Of a stretch of DNA of 50,578 nt, positions 16,476-24,541 are shown piece after piece. The notes under the pieces were generated by a model, which saw nothing but the letters and a program-made list of their open reading frames with translations, ran no database searches and was not told the DNA's origin. The position numbers and the translations under genes are program-made. Within the stretch, counting starts at the first letter, position 1. Each line of letters starts with the position of its first letter. Source of the stretch: JAJZCD01 sp964570005 (GTDB lineage Bacteria; Patescibacteriota; Saccharimonadia; Saccharimonadales; UBA4665); contig CAZMWE010000005.1 in NCBI GenBank assembly GCA_964570005.1, positions 1 to 50,578 on the forward strand, in the 5' to 3' direction.

Positions 16476-17372
16476 CTATTCAGTAGCAAGCGACCTGTAC
16501 GCCAGGTTAATGGCACCGGCTCTAGACTCAGCCGCAGCATAGAAGCCCGTGGCATGACAGAAGGCAGCATCCGCTACGCCAGTGATTTCCACGAGCTTTG
16601 CCGGCATTAAAGCACGCCAGGCTTCAGGGAACGGGCGGCGAAGCACAAAACTTCCGGGCTCGGTCGAAACGGCCAGCACACCCCACGAGCCGGATGGCCG
16701 CGGCGAAACAACATACAGTAATCCCGGACATTGATTTAAGATACCGGACACCGATGCCGCCTTATCTGCAACGATAAGCCGTTTGTCCTCAGCCTTGTTA
16801 TACAGATCGAGCAAATAAGCCTGCGATGCCAGGTCATTTCGGATGGCCGTTCGAAGCCGGCTCAGGACAAGACGCGCCAGCTCCACGGCTTTCATGAACT
16901 GCGCGTCAGGCTCCTCGGTCGAAACGGCCCACGGCTGTGGGTTCATGATGGCGATAATGTCGTCAATAGTAAACGGCTGCACCCCATCAAATTTGGGAGT
17001 TACCAGGGTCTGGCCATTATCAATAGCATCAATCGGGATTACCAAACGCTCTTCAATAGCCTCGGCGACTGTCCCATCTCCGCCGCAAAACTGTACTCCA
17101 TATTCCCGCCATAACAGACCAAAGCCAGAATATACAATCCCGTTTTCCCGCTTGCCGGCTTGCGCCTGGTGGTGATCGAACCGGCCCTTTGCCGGGTCAA
17201 ACACTTTGCCGACATCGTACACAATGTCGCCGGTGGCAATTATTTTTTCATCACGTGTGCGGACAATTTCTGCGTCCGGAAATAGGTCGAGCAACATTGC
17301 GGTCGCGAACACGTCGTCCGTATGAAAATCTTCGGAGTGTGTGATGAGTCGTTTCGGCTGCACAGCGCTCAT
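16476..17372 (-). CDS. MYG1/UPF0160 family protein
   Basis: 298 residues. The family signature is clear: THSEDFHTDDVFA (11-23), a second acidic site YDVGKVFDP, and FDHHQ (65-69), which resemble the metal sites of DHH phosphoesterases; later VIPIDAIDNG and a C-terminal FCHATGFYAAA. Eukaryotic MYG1 is a 3'-5' RNA exonuclease, so an RNA- or nucleotide-cleaving role is plausible for this bacterial member. The ATG overlaps the stop of trhO by four bases (17369-17372), so the two are co-translated, which suits a shared link to RNA metabolism. Confidence 0.87.
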   Translation of the reverse strand: MSAVQPKRLITHSEDFHTDDVFATAMLLDLFPDAEIVRTRDEKIIATGDIVYDVGKVFDPAKGRFDHHQAQAGKRENGIVYSGFGLLWREYGVQFCGGDGTVAEAIEERLVIPIDAIDNGQTLVTPKFDGVQPFTIDDIIAIMNPQPWAVSTEEPDAQFMKAVELARLVLSRLRTAIRNDLASQAYLLDLYNKAEDKRLIVADKAASVSGILNQCPGLLYVVSPRPSGSWGVLAVSTEPGSFVLRRPFPEAWRALMPAKLVEITGVADAAFCHATGFYAAAESRAGAINLAYRSLATE

Positions 17373-18265
17373 GCTCGAGTTCCCACTGTTGCCTTATCGT
17401 AGCACTCTTTTATGTGGTACAGTTTTGCTTCGTTCCGCTTGCAGGTTTCGCAAATCAGCACTAGTTCGTTGCAGGATTTGAGCGCGCAGTTTTCATAGTT
17501 ACTAGTTTTAGATCCGCAATGGATACATTCACCAACGTCTTGGGCGTGGTCGCTGAACTTGACGCCCATACGGTCGTCAAACACATAGAGCGAGCCTTCC
17601 CACAATCCGTCGTCACCGTATCTTTCACCGTATTTCACGATACCGCCGTCCAGTTGGTACACCTCTTGAAAGCCGCGGTTTTTCATAAGACTGCTCAGGA
17701 TTTCGCAGCGGATGCCGCCCGTGCAGTAGGTGACAACCGGTTTTGATTTGAGGTTGTCGTATTTACCGCTTTCCAGCTCTGTAATAAAATCTTTTGACGT
17801 GCGCGTATCCGGCACAACTGCGTTTTTGAATTTACCGACTCCCGCTTCGTAACTATTACGGCCGTCAAAAAATACCACGTCGTCGCCCTTTTCGGCGACA
17901 AGTTGATGGACCTCTTCGGGCTTCAAATGTTTGCCGCCGCCGACCACGCCGTTCTCGTCGACTTGCAGCTCCTTCGCCGCACCGAAGCTCACGATTTCGT
18001 CGCGGACCTTGACACTCAACCGCGGGAAATGGTCGCGCGAGCCTTCACTCCATTTGAAATCCATCTTTTTGAAATACTCCCGCGTCTCTCTCACGTACGT
18101 TTTCAGGTCTTGAACGTCACCACCCACAGTGCCGTTGATGCCGTGCACCGAAATAAGAATGCGGCCTTTCAAATTAAGATTTTCACACAAACTGCGCTGC
18201 CATAACCGGACCGCCTCCGGGTCAGCCACCGGCTGGAATTTGTAATACAACAGAATCTTTTCCAC
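17369..18265 (-). CDS. trhO: tRNA uridine(34) hydroxylase TrhO (rhodanese family)
   Basis: 298 residues. Residues 1-95 match the N-terminal domain of YceA/TrhO (GRILISVHGINGTVGG), 115-215 are the rhodanese domain with active-site CTGGIRCE (C181, C187), and 225-298 contain seven cysteines (C247, C250, C260, C265, C272, C275, C288) that fit a zinc-binding tail. TrhO makes 5-hydroxyuridine at the wobble position of several tRNAs. The start is GTG, 8 bases after TATAAT with an upstream TGT, so it is probably leaderless. First gene of a two-gene operon with the MYG1-family gene. Confidence 0.92.
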   Translation of the reverse strand: MEKILLYYKFQPVADPEAVRLWQRSLCENLNLKGRILISVHGINGTVGGDVQDLKTYVRETREYFKKMDFKWSEGSRDHFPRLSVKVRDEIVSFGAAKELQVDENGVVGGGKHLKPEEVHQLVAEKGDDVVFFDGRNSYEAGVGKFKNAVVPDTRTSKDFITELESGKYDNLKSKPVVTYCTGGIRCEILSSLMKNRGFQEVYQLDGGIVKYGERYGDDGLWEGSLYVFDDRMGVKFSDHAQDVGECIHCGSKTSNYENCALKSCNELVLICETCKRNEAKLYHIKECYDKATVGTRA

Positions 18266-18273
18266 TTTAAACT

Positions 18274-18279
18274 ATTATA
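18274..18279 (-). promoter_or_regulatory. Extended -10 box (TGT-TATAAT), leaderless GTG start of trhO
   Basis: A perfect TATAAT preceded by TGT ends 8 bases before GTG 18265. No ribosome-binding site is present. Confidence 0.6.
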
Positions 18280-18314
18280 ACATCGGTAGCGCCGACAGAC
18301 AGCACCCGAAGAAG

Positions 18315-18344
18315 TTGCGGGATAGTTGACAAGACTGCTATAAT
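18315..18344 (+). promoter_or_regulatory. Promoter of the ABC exporter leader
   Basis: TTGCGG (18315-18320), 18-base spacer, TATAAT (18339-18344) with a TGC extension. It is the best-matched promoter in the window. Transcription from about 18351 would give an unusually long leader of about 240 bases before the first ABC gene. Confidence 0.7.
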
Positions 18345-18350
18345 GCTTTG

Positions 18351-18593
18351 GTTAGTATTAATTTAAAGGAAAGGGCGAGCCAACAACATGTATAAGCAGA
18401 TTCCAGCAGAGACCGTCGGCGGCGCCGTTTCCTTCTCTCTTTAATCCGTTTTTGAACCAGACCGGCAGTGTGAGCCGGGAGCAAAAACTTAACAAAAATA
18501 ACAATTTTACTAGTAGCTGTTGCTGCTTTTTGCATTCGCGAGAGTTTGCATGCGCAGTGGCATAATCTGGTCGGCACCAAGGAGGACCGTACC
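18351..18593 (+). promoter_or_regulatory. Long 5' leader with hairpins, possible attenuator
   Basis: About 240 untranslated bases between the promoter and the first ABC gene, where most genes here have almost no leader. In order: a short ORF (18388-18444), a 5-bp GC hairpin CCGGC/GCCGG (18462-18478), and a 6-bp hairpin AGTAGC/GCTGCT (18512-18527) followed directly by a T-run (18527-18531), which looks like a weak intrinsic terminator. The layout fits ribosome- or drug-controlled attenuation of an exporter operon. It is an inference; no known riboswitch was recognised. Confidence 0.4.
18388..18444 (+). CDS. Possible 18-residue leader peptide
   Basis: ATG to TAA encodes MYKQIPAETVGGAVSFSL. A purine-rich AAAGGAAAGGG lies 12-18 bases upstream, rather far for a normal ribosome-binding site. 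It lies inside the long leader of the ABC exporter operon, where a translated short ORF could sense stalled ribosomes. Real translation is unproven. Confidence 0.35.
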   Translation: MYKQIPAETVGGAVSFSL

Positions 18594-20384
18594 ATGCAAA
18601 ATGAATCAAAAAAGACCAATGCACAACTCGTGGCACGGTACTACTGGCGGCACGTCAAAGCGTACCGCCGGCTGCTCGTCGGTACGTTCATAGCCTTACC
18701 TATAACGGTGGCGCTCGATAACTATTTGCCATCACTGATCTTGGCTAGTGTGTTAGCACGGCTAGGTCAGCATCAGTATGTGGATGGCCAGTTATGGCAC
18801 AGCTTCGGGCCGGCAATCGTGGTGTATATGGTAATGCTGCTGTCGAGTTCAGTTGGCTGGCGTGTTGTGGATTACTTTATGTGGCGGTTGGAACAAAATA
18901 TTCAGCGCGACATTGCCATAGAGATTTTCCAGCATTTACTGCGGCGCAGTGCGGACTTCCATGCCAACAACTTTAGCGGCTCGCTCGTGTCACATTCCAA
19001 CAAGTTGCTCGGCAGCTACGTACGAACAGCCGATACGACAGTTTTTCAGGCCTACCCGATGCTTACCGGTATAGTCGTTAGCGTGATAATCCTGGCCCCA
19101 CGTGCTCCGTTGTATTCCGCAGGTCTGCTGCTGTTTTCGATACTGTTTTTGCTGGTTGCTATGAAAGTGTCCAAGCCGGTCCGCCGTTTAGCTGCGCTCC
19201 ATGCCAGTCAGGAAAGCAAGCAGACAGGTTCCCTGGCCGACGCAGTGACAAACGTGATGGCCATCAAAAGCTTTGCGCATACGAAATACGAGGAGGAGCG
19301 TTTTGCCAAAGTCGCCGAAGGCACCCGCAAACGCCTGCAGGCAGTTGCCAGTGCCAACCAGCGTCAAATGAACATCATGGGCGGTATGAGCCGGCTGATT
19401 TCTGCCGGGGCATTACTGGTGGCAGTAATTGCTGTCATGGAGTTCCATGCCAACATTGCCACGGTATTCCTGATCTTTAGCTACACCAGCATGATCATTG
19501 GTCAACTGTGGGCGTTTGGCAACAACGGTTTGCGCAACTATAGCCGGGCCGTCGGCGACGCAACCGACATGGTTGAGACATTGAATGAGGAAGCTGAAAT
19601 ACAGGATCCAGCCGAACCCGAACCTCTGCGTATGAGTCACGGTGACATCGCTTTTAAAGATGTGATGTTCCAGCATAACGGCTCCGACGACCCGATCTTC
19701 AACACATTGAACCTCCATATCAAACCTGGCGAAAAAGTCGGTCTGGTCGGGCACAGCGGCTCAGGCAAAACAACGCTGACCCGCCTGCTATTGCGGTTCA
19801 GCGATATCCAGGACGGAGAGATTCTAATCGATGGTCAGAATATCGCGCACGTTACGCAGGATGATTTGCATTCGCAAATTGCCTATGTGCCACAGGAACC
19901 GCTGCTATTCCACCGCACCATTGCCGAAAACATTGCCTACGGTGATCCGGAGGCGTCACAACAGTCCATCAAAGCAGTCGCCAAAATGGCCAGCGCGCAC
20001 GAGTTCATTGCCACGTTACCACAAGGCTATGGCACTCTGGTTGGCGAACGTGGAGTGAAGCTAAGCGGCGGCCAACGACAGCGGGTGGCCATTGCTCGCG
20101 CCATGCTTAAGAACGCGCCGATCATAGCCCTGGACGAAGCCACGTCCGCGCTCGACTCTGAAAGCGAAGTGCTCATCCAAAAAGCACTTTGGAAACTCAT
20201 GGAAGGCCGTACCGCGATTGTCATTGCGCACCGGCTCAGCACGATTCAGAAGATGGACCGCATCATCGTACTGGACAACGGCAAAATTGTTGAGGAAGGC
20301 TCGCACAAAGAGTTGGTCACTAAAAAGAACGGTACTTACGCCAAGCTGTGGGCGCACCAGTCGGGTGGGTTCATAGAGGAGTAG
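18594..20384 (+). CDS. ABC exporter half-transporter (TM domain fused to ATPase), subunit 1
   Basis: 596 residues from ATG 18594, with AAGGAGG upstream. Residues 20-320 form a six-TM exporter domain; the ATPase domain has Walker A GHSGSGKTT (386-394), a Q-loop YVPQEP, signature LSGGQ (490-494), Walker B IIALDE (510-515) with its catalytic Glu, and an H-loop in IVIAHRLSTIQ. This is the MsbA/BmrCD type that exports drugs, lipids or peptides using ATP. The next gene encodes a close relative, so the two probably form a heterodimer. All catalytic residues are intact in this subunit. The substrate is unknown. Confidence 0.93.
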   Translation: MQNESKKTNAQLVARYYWRHVKAYRRLLVGTFIALPITVALDNYLPSLILASVLARLGQHQYVDGQLWHSFGPAIVVYMVMLLSSSVGWRVVDYFMWRLEQNIQRDIAIEIFQHLLRRSADFHANNFSGSLVSHSNKLLGSYVRTADTTVFQAYPMLTGIVVSVIILAPRAPLYSAGLLLFSILFLLVAMKVSKPVRRLAALHASQESKQTGSLADAVTNVMAIKSFAHTKYEEERFAKVAEGTRKRLQAVASANQRQMNIMGGMSRLISAGALLVAVIAVMEFHANIATVFLIFSYTSMIIGQLWAFGNNGLRNYSRAVGDATDMVETLNEEAEIQDPAEPEPLRMSHGDIAFKDVMFQHNGSDDPIFNTLNLHIKPGEKVGLVGHSGSGKTTLTRLLLRFSDIQDGEILIDGQNIAHVTQDDLHSQIAYVPQEPLLFHRTIAENIAYGDPEASQQSIKAVAKMASAHEFIATLPQGYGTLVGERGVKLSGGQRQRVAIARAMLKNAPIIALDEATSALDSESEVLIQKALWKLMEGRTAIVIAHRLSTIQKMDRIIVLDNGKIVEEGSHKELVTKKNGTYAKLWAHQSGGFIEE

Positions 20385-20390
20385 AATAGA

Positions 20391-22172
20391 ATGATGTCCA
20401 AGGTAAAAAACAAAGAGCGCGGCGACATACACGTCAAGCAAACGCTGAAATTCTACTACCGTGCCACTATCCGGCACAAGCGTCAGGCGTCGCTGGCGCT
20501 TGTGCTGCCGGCCAGCAGTATTTTACTTAGTGTCTTTGTACCGTTAGCCGCCAGCAAAACACTTGCCGATATCATTGGCAACAATGCACACCTGTGGCGC
20601 GACTTTACCTGGTTTGTCGTACTAGCCATCCTGGCTGTTGTCGGCAACACGATTGGTATACGTGCCTGTATGGCGTTGCAGGCACGCGTCATGCGGGACT
20701 TAGGCGACCTTATGTTTGCCCGCTTGCTGCAACGCAGCGTTGGGTTTTTCAATAACCAGATTGGCGGTAAACTGGTCAGTGACGCGCTGGATTTCGTGAA
20801 TTCCTATGGTTTGCTTTTTAATACGATCTTCATTAATGTCGTCAGCTTTTTCTTCACGGTAGTCATCGGGTTGACCATTGTCACGTTCAGTAATTGGATA
20901 ATTGGTCTCATCATCCTGGTGATGCTGGTAATACTCGGGTGGTGGACGTCCGCCTCCTCACATCGGCGTTCAGCAAACCGTAATAAGCGCCTACTGATTA
21001 CCAAAAAGCTCACCTCACACATCTCTGACAATATCGTAAACGCCATAACGGTTAAGACGTTTGCCCGCGAAACGGACGAGATGGCTGGTGATTCCGAGCT
21101 TACCCGCCGTCTGGCAGAAGCCCGTACCGCAGACTGGAAAATCACCGTAACCGACGAAAGCTTGCGCATGGGATTCTTGTTACTCATGCAGGCCATGCTG
21201 CTGCTCGCCTTAATTTTACTGACGCGCCATAATCCACGCCTGTTGACCACCGGCATTTTCGCGTTTACGTACACACTTACGCTCATCAACCGATTCTTTA
21301 CAATCAACACGTTGACGCGCCAAATTGAGGAGGGCTTCCTGAACGCTTCGCCCATGACCGAGATACTACTGCAGCCCATAGAAATCACCGATGTGTCCGA
21401 TGCCAAGCCACTCCATGTCACTAAGGGGACGATCGGGCTACACGGTGTAACGTTTCACTATGCCGACGCTAAGCAAACAGACACCGTCTTTGACAACCTC
21501 AACCTTACGATACAAGCTGGTGAAAAGATCGGCTTGGTCGGCCATAGCGGCGGTGGCAAATCTACGCTCACGCGTCTGTTGCTCCGCTTTGATGATATAT
21601 CTGATGGCTCCATAACCATTGATGGCCAGGATATCCGGCACGTTACACAGACATCCCTGCGCGAGGCAATTTCGTACGTACCGCAAGAGCCGCTTTTATT
21701 TCATCGCAGCATCCGCGAAAACATCGCCTACGGTAGCCCGGATGCCCCGCAACAAAAAATTGAAGCGGCAGCACGACTGGCCTATGCGCACGATTTCATT
21801 GGCAAATTGCCCGAACAATACAAAACTGTCGTTGGCGAGCGCGGTGTGAAGCTGAGCGGCGGACAGCGGCAACGTATCGCCATCGCCCGAGCCATACTCA
21901 AAGATGCGCCAATTTTGGTTTTAGATGAAGCCACGTCAGCGCTCGACTCTGAGAGCGAAAAAGCAATTCAAAAGGCGCTCTGGGAGCTGATGGACGGAAA
22001 GACTGCCGTGGTTATCGCCCACCGGCTTAGTACAATTCAAAAGATGGACCGTATATTAGTACTCGACGATGGTCGCATCGTGGAAAATGGCTCACATGAC
22101 AAACTGCTGGCGGCTAAAGGCATTTATGCGAGACTATGGGCACATCAGTCGGGTGGATTCATTGAAGAATAG
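20391..22172 (+). CDS. ABC exporter half-transporter, subunit 2
   Basis: 593 residues, starting 6 bases after the stop of subunit 1. Six-TM exporter domain, then Walker A GHSGGGKST (384-392), YVPQEP, signature LSGGQ (488-492), Walker B ILVLDE (508-513) and the H-loop AHRLSTIQKMDR. Both subunits keep canonical residues, so neither site looks degenerate, unlike many heterodimeric exporters. The ATPase halves and the extreme C-terminus (LWAHQSGGFIEE in both) are much more alike than the TM halves, pointing to an old tandem duplication with conservation or conversion of the 3' end. Confidence 0.93.
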   Translation: MMSKVKNKERGDIHVKQTLKFYYRATIRHKRQASLALVLPASSILLSVFVPLAASKTLADIIGNNAHLWRDFTWFVVLAILAVVGNTIGIRACMALQARVMRDLGDLMFARLLQRSVGFFNNQIGGKLVSDALDFVNSYGLLFNTIFINVVSFFFTVVIGLTIVTFSNWIIGLIILVMLVILGWWTSASSHRRSANRNKRLLITKKLTSHISDNIVNAITVKTFARETDEMAGDSELTRRLAEARTADWKITVTDESLRMGFLLLMQAMLLLALILLTRHNPRLLTTGIFAFTYTLTLINRFFTINTLTRQIEEGFLNASPMTEILLQPIEITDVSDAKPLHVTKGTIGLHGVTFHYADAKQTDTVFDNLNLTIQAGEKIGLVGHSGGGKSTLTRLLLRFDDISDGSITIDGQDIRHVTQTSLREAISYVPQEPLLFHRSIRENIAYGSPDAPQQKIEAAARLAYAHDFIGKLPEQYKTVVGERGVKLSGGQRQRIAIARAILKDAPILVLDEATSALDSESEKAIQKALWELMDGKTAVVIAHRLSTIQKMDRILVLDDGRIVENGSHDKLLAAKGIYARLWAHQSGGFIEE

Positions 22173-22194
22173 CTGAATGCAGGGCATCTACAGA

Positions 22195-22222
22195 AAAAGG
22201 CCCGCTGAAAGGCGGGCCTTTT
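22195..22222. terminator. Bidirectional intrinsic terminator
   Basis: An 11-bp stem AAAAGGCCCGC (22195-22205) with GCGGGCCTTTT (22212-22222) and a 6-base loop, placed between the converging ABC operon and the L25 gene. The T-tract on each strand can end both transcripts. Confidence 0.9.
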
Positions 22223-22237
22223 ATTACCTCTAGAAAA

Positions 22238-22981
22238 CTAAGATTTCTCGGGATTTCGGCCTTCGTCCTTGGACTCTTTCTGTTCCTTGCCGCCTGGACG
22301 GATTTCGTCCTTCTGCGTGTTTTCTTCGGCATTACTTTCGTGGTCAGAGTCAACGGTCGGCTCATCACCAGCCATAGCCGTACCACCGGCGTCATCGTTC
22401 GCCGCAGCCAACGCACTCGGCTCAAACACGGTCGCAAGCACATGATGCGGCTCGGTCTCAACTTCCACGCCACCTGGCACCACCAAGTCCTCAACCGTTG
22501 CCTGGTCGCCGACCTTGGCCAGCTTCTCAGCATCGTACGTTAGAACGTCGGGCAGATCGCGCGGCAGAGCTTTCACTTCCACGGTGTCGAGTTGAGCCAG
22601 CACGATGAGGCCCGCGCGCTCAGCCGGGCTAGCATCGTTACCCTCAGCATAGCTAGGACGCACAGGTATCTCAGCGTCGACCTTTTCGTTCGCCTTTACC
22701 GCGCCGAACACCACGTGGGTGATGCTGTGGTAACGCGGGTCAAACGTCACATCTTTGACGATGGTCGTGTATTTTTTGCCAGCCGCAGTCAGCTCAACTG
22801 GATGGTGTTTACCGGCTGTCAGGTAAACTTTATGAAGCGCCTGGTATTCGGCCTGAACATGCACCGATGCCTTACCGTGATCGTGAATCACACCGGGCAC
22901 AACCCCCGCTGCGCGCAAGCGTTTTACACCCTTACCTAATGTGTCGCGCGGCTCAACCGCAAGCGTAATTTGGTCAGACAT
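22238..22981 (-). CDS. rplY: 50S ribosomal protein L25/TL5/CTC family
   Basis: 247 residues from ATG 22981, chosen because AAAGGAGGAG lies eight bases upstream; an in-frame ATG at 23005 precedes that site. The N-terminal domain (ITLAVEPRDTLGKGVKRLRA, GVVPGVIHDHGKA) is the 5S-rRNA-binding L25 fold; a second beta domain follows at about 95-190 as in TL5/CTC. Residues 195-247 form a strongly charged, acidic, probably disordered tail. It binds 5S rRNA in the large subunit. One of the few singletons here with a strong ribosome-binding site. Confidence 0.93.
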   Translation of the reverse strand: MSDQITLAVEPRDTLGKGVKRLRAAGVVPGVIHDHGKASVHVQAEYQALHKVYLTAGKHHPVELTAAGKKYTTIVKDVTFDPRYHSITHVVFGAVKANEKVDAEIPVRPSYAEGNDASPAERAGLIVLAQLDTVEVKALPRDLPDVLTYDAEKLAKVGDQATVEDLVVPGGVEVETEPHHVLATVFEPSALAAANDDAGGTAMAGDEPTVDSDHESNAEENTQKDEIRPGGKEQKESKDEGRNPEKS

Positions 22982-23072
22982 AGCCGTTACTCCTCCTTTG
23001 TTCACTATAGTTTAACAGCTTTTTAGCTGACGTGCCACTGTAGCCTTTGCAACATTTGAGGCGCGTTTAGGG

Positions 23073-23078
23073 TACAAT
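23073..23078 (+). promoter_or_regulatory. -10 box TACAAT, leaderless start
   Basis: TACAAT ends 9 bases before the ATG at 23088; no Shine-Dalgarno site. Confidence 0.5.
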
Positions 23079-23087
23079 AGAGCGAAG

Positions 23088-23708
23088 ATGTTTAACGTAA
23101 CGCACTTAATCCAGACCGGTGGCCTGTTACTCATCGCGCTGATCATATTTTCCGAAACCGGTTTGATGCTCGGTTTTTTCCTGCCCGGCGATACCCTGCT
23201 TTTAAGTGCGGGAGTGTTGGCAGCAGGCGGTAAGCTCGACATTGCCTCAGTACTTATCGTGGTGGCCGTAGCAGCCGTCCTGGGTGACAACGTCGGCTAC
23301 CATATAGGCCACCGACTAGGGCGCCGGCTGTTTCATAAACCCGACAGCATTATTTTCCGCAAGGAACACATCGAGCAGGCCGAATCGTTTTACGAAAAGC
23401 ATGGCAGCAAAACCATGCTTGCGGCGCATTTCATACCGGTTATCCGTGCTTTTATTCCGGTGACCGCCGGAGCAGCCAAAATGCCGTATCGCCAATTCGC
23501 TGCTTTTGACGCCATCGGCTGTATTGTCTGGTCACTTGTTATGACACTGCTCGGCTATTTTGTCGCCAGCCGCATTCCGAATATCGAAAAGTACATTGAT
23601 CCGGTGCTCATCTGCGTGGTTATCGTGTGTCTGTTGCCGACTATCTGGCACATCGCACGTGATCCTAAAATCCGCGCCGCGATTGCTACCAGGTTCGGCC
23701 GTTCATAA
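23088..23708 (+). CDS. DedA family membrane protein
   Basis: 206 residues with about five hydrophobic segments. Family motifs: FSETGLMLGFFLPGDTLL near the N-terminus, LGDNVGYHIGHRLG in the first loop, and the FIPVIRAFIPVTAGAAKM stretch with the conserved Arg. DedA (SNARE-associated/VTT) proteins are lipid scramblases or flippases needed for envelope homeostasis and proton-motive force; recent work links some to undecaprenyl-phosphate recycling. The substrate here cannot be told. Monocistronic. Confidence 0.92.
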   Translation: MFNVTHLIQTGGLLLIALIIFSETGLMLGFFLPGDTLLLSAGVLAAGGKLDIASVLIVVAVAAVLGDNVGYHIGHRLGRRLFHKPDSIIFRKEHIEQAESFYEKHGSKTMLAAHFIPVIRAFIPVTAGAAKMPYRQFAAFDAIGCIVWSLVMTLLGYFVASRIPNIEKYIDPVLICVVIVCLLPTIWHIARDPKIRAAIATRFGRS

Positions 23709-23767
23709 GAGAGTACAAATTTACTTAAAACACACCTGACTTACATAGCAACGGCAGGCGGTTAGGC

Positions 23768-24493
23768 TCAAACTCGTGCTCTATGTGTTCTTATTATTTC
23801 TTCCGTTATTGCAAGAGACCGCTCAATGGCTTCTGCCGAGAGTAAAAGGCTGCCTGGATAGCTGTCCAGCACAGGTAGGCTAGTTCCATCTTCCGCGCAC
23901 AACACTGCAGTGCCCCCTGGCAAGCCTAGATCCGTAATAACTGCCTCCTCGCCCGGAAGGGATTGAACTGTAAAACGCTTGGCCATCCCTCTCGGGCTGT
24001 CAGCATCTACGGCTAAACCTACGACTGGTTGGCCCCAGCCTCCATCGCCAGCTACACCACAAACCTCAGGAACCTGCGTATCATCGCCAGCCCTGATCAG
24101 TACCATCGTATCGGACCAAGCGCCGGCAGCATCATCTTCACTGCCTGCCAGATGCATTACATGACCTTCGGCCGACCATCGAATCTTTATCGTATTTTCA
24201 ATGGGCTTATTTCTCGTATACCCACCCACGGACGCTACGCCATAAATGCTATCACCTGAAGTAATAACTGCAAGCAAACTCTGTCGTCGGTCATCTAACT
24301 CACTAGCGGCAATCGCTACGCCTCGTAATCTCGTAACGTTTGGATTATGTACTATGCCAGACTCATCAACGCCAGCCGTAACTGCTGCGTCGGGTAGATA
24401 TCGAACAGCAATACCCGGGTGTACAGCAAGCTCAGACGCTACAGGATGTGAAAAATTTCCGTTTCCTGTTTGTAAAGATTCGATGTCTGCCAT
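23768..24493 (-). CDS. Hypothetical protein
   Basis: 241 residues, soluble, acidic, without TM segment or signal peptide. It is rich in Gly, Val and Asp with alternating beta-like stretches (IAVRYLPDAAV, GVAIAASELDDRRQSLLAVI, AVITDLGLPGGTAVLCAEDG) and a helical end (SAEAIERSLAITEEIIR). TATAGC with a TGG extension lies 12 bases before the ATG. It is a lineage-specific orphan between dedA and uvrA. No family recognised. Confidence 0.68.
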   Translation of the reverse strand: MADIESLQTGNGNFSHPVASELAVHPGIAVRYLPDAAVTAGVDESGIVHNPNVTRLRGVAIAASELDDRRQSLLAVITSGDSIYGVASVGGYTRNKPIENTIKIRWSAEGHVMHLAGSEDDAAGAWSDTMVLIRAGDDTQVPEVCGVAGDGGWGQPVVGLAVDADSPRGMAKRFTVQSLPGEEAVITDLGLPGGTAVLCAEDGTSLPVLDSYPGSLLLSAEAIERSLAITEEIIRTHRARV

Positions 24494-24541
24494 ACTTTGG
24501 TAGCGGCTATACCACCCGCCAATACGACATGCAATATCGCG

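Noticed and set aside
20804..21421. Minus-strand frame of 205 codons
   Set aside because: Antisense to the TM domain of the second ABC gene; Ser/Met/Arg/Val composition mirrors the sense codons.
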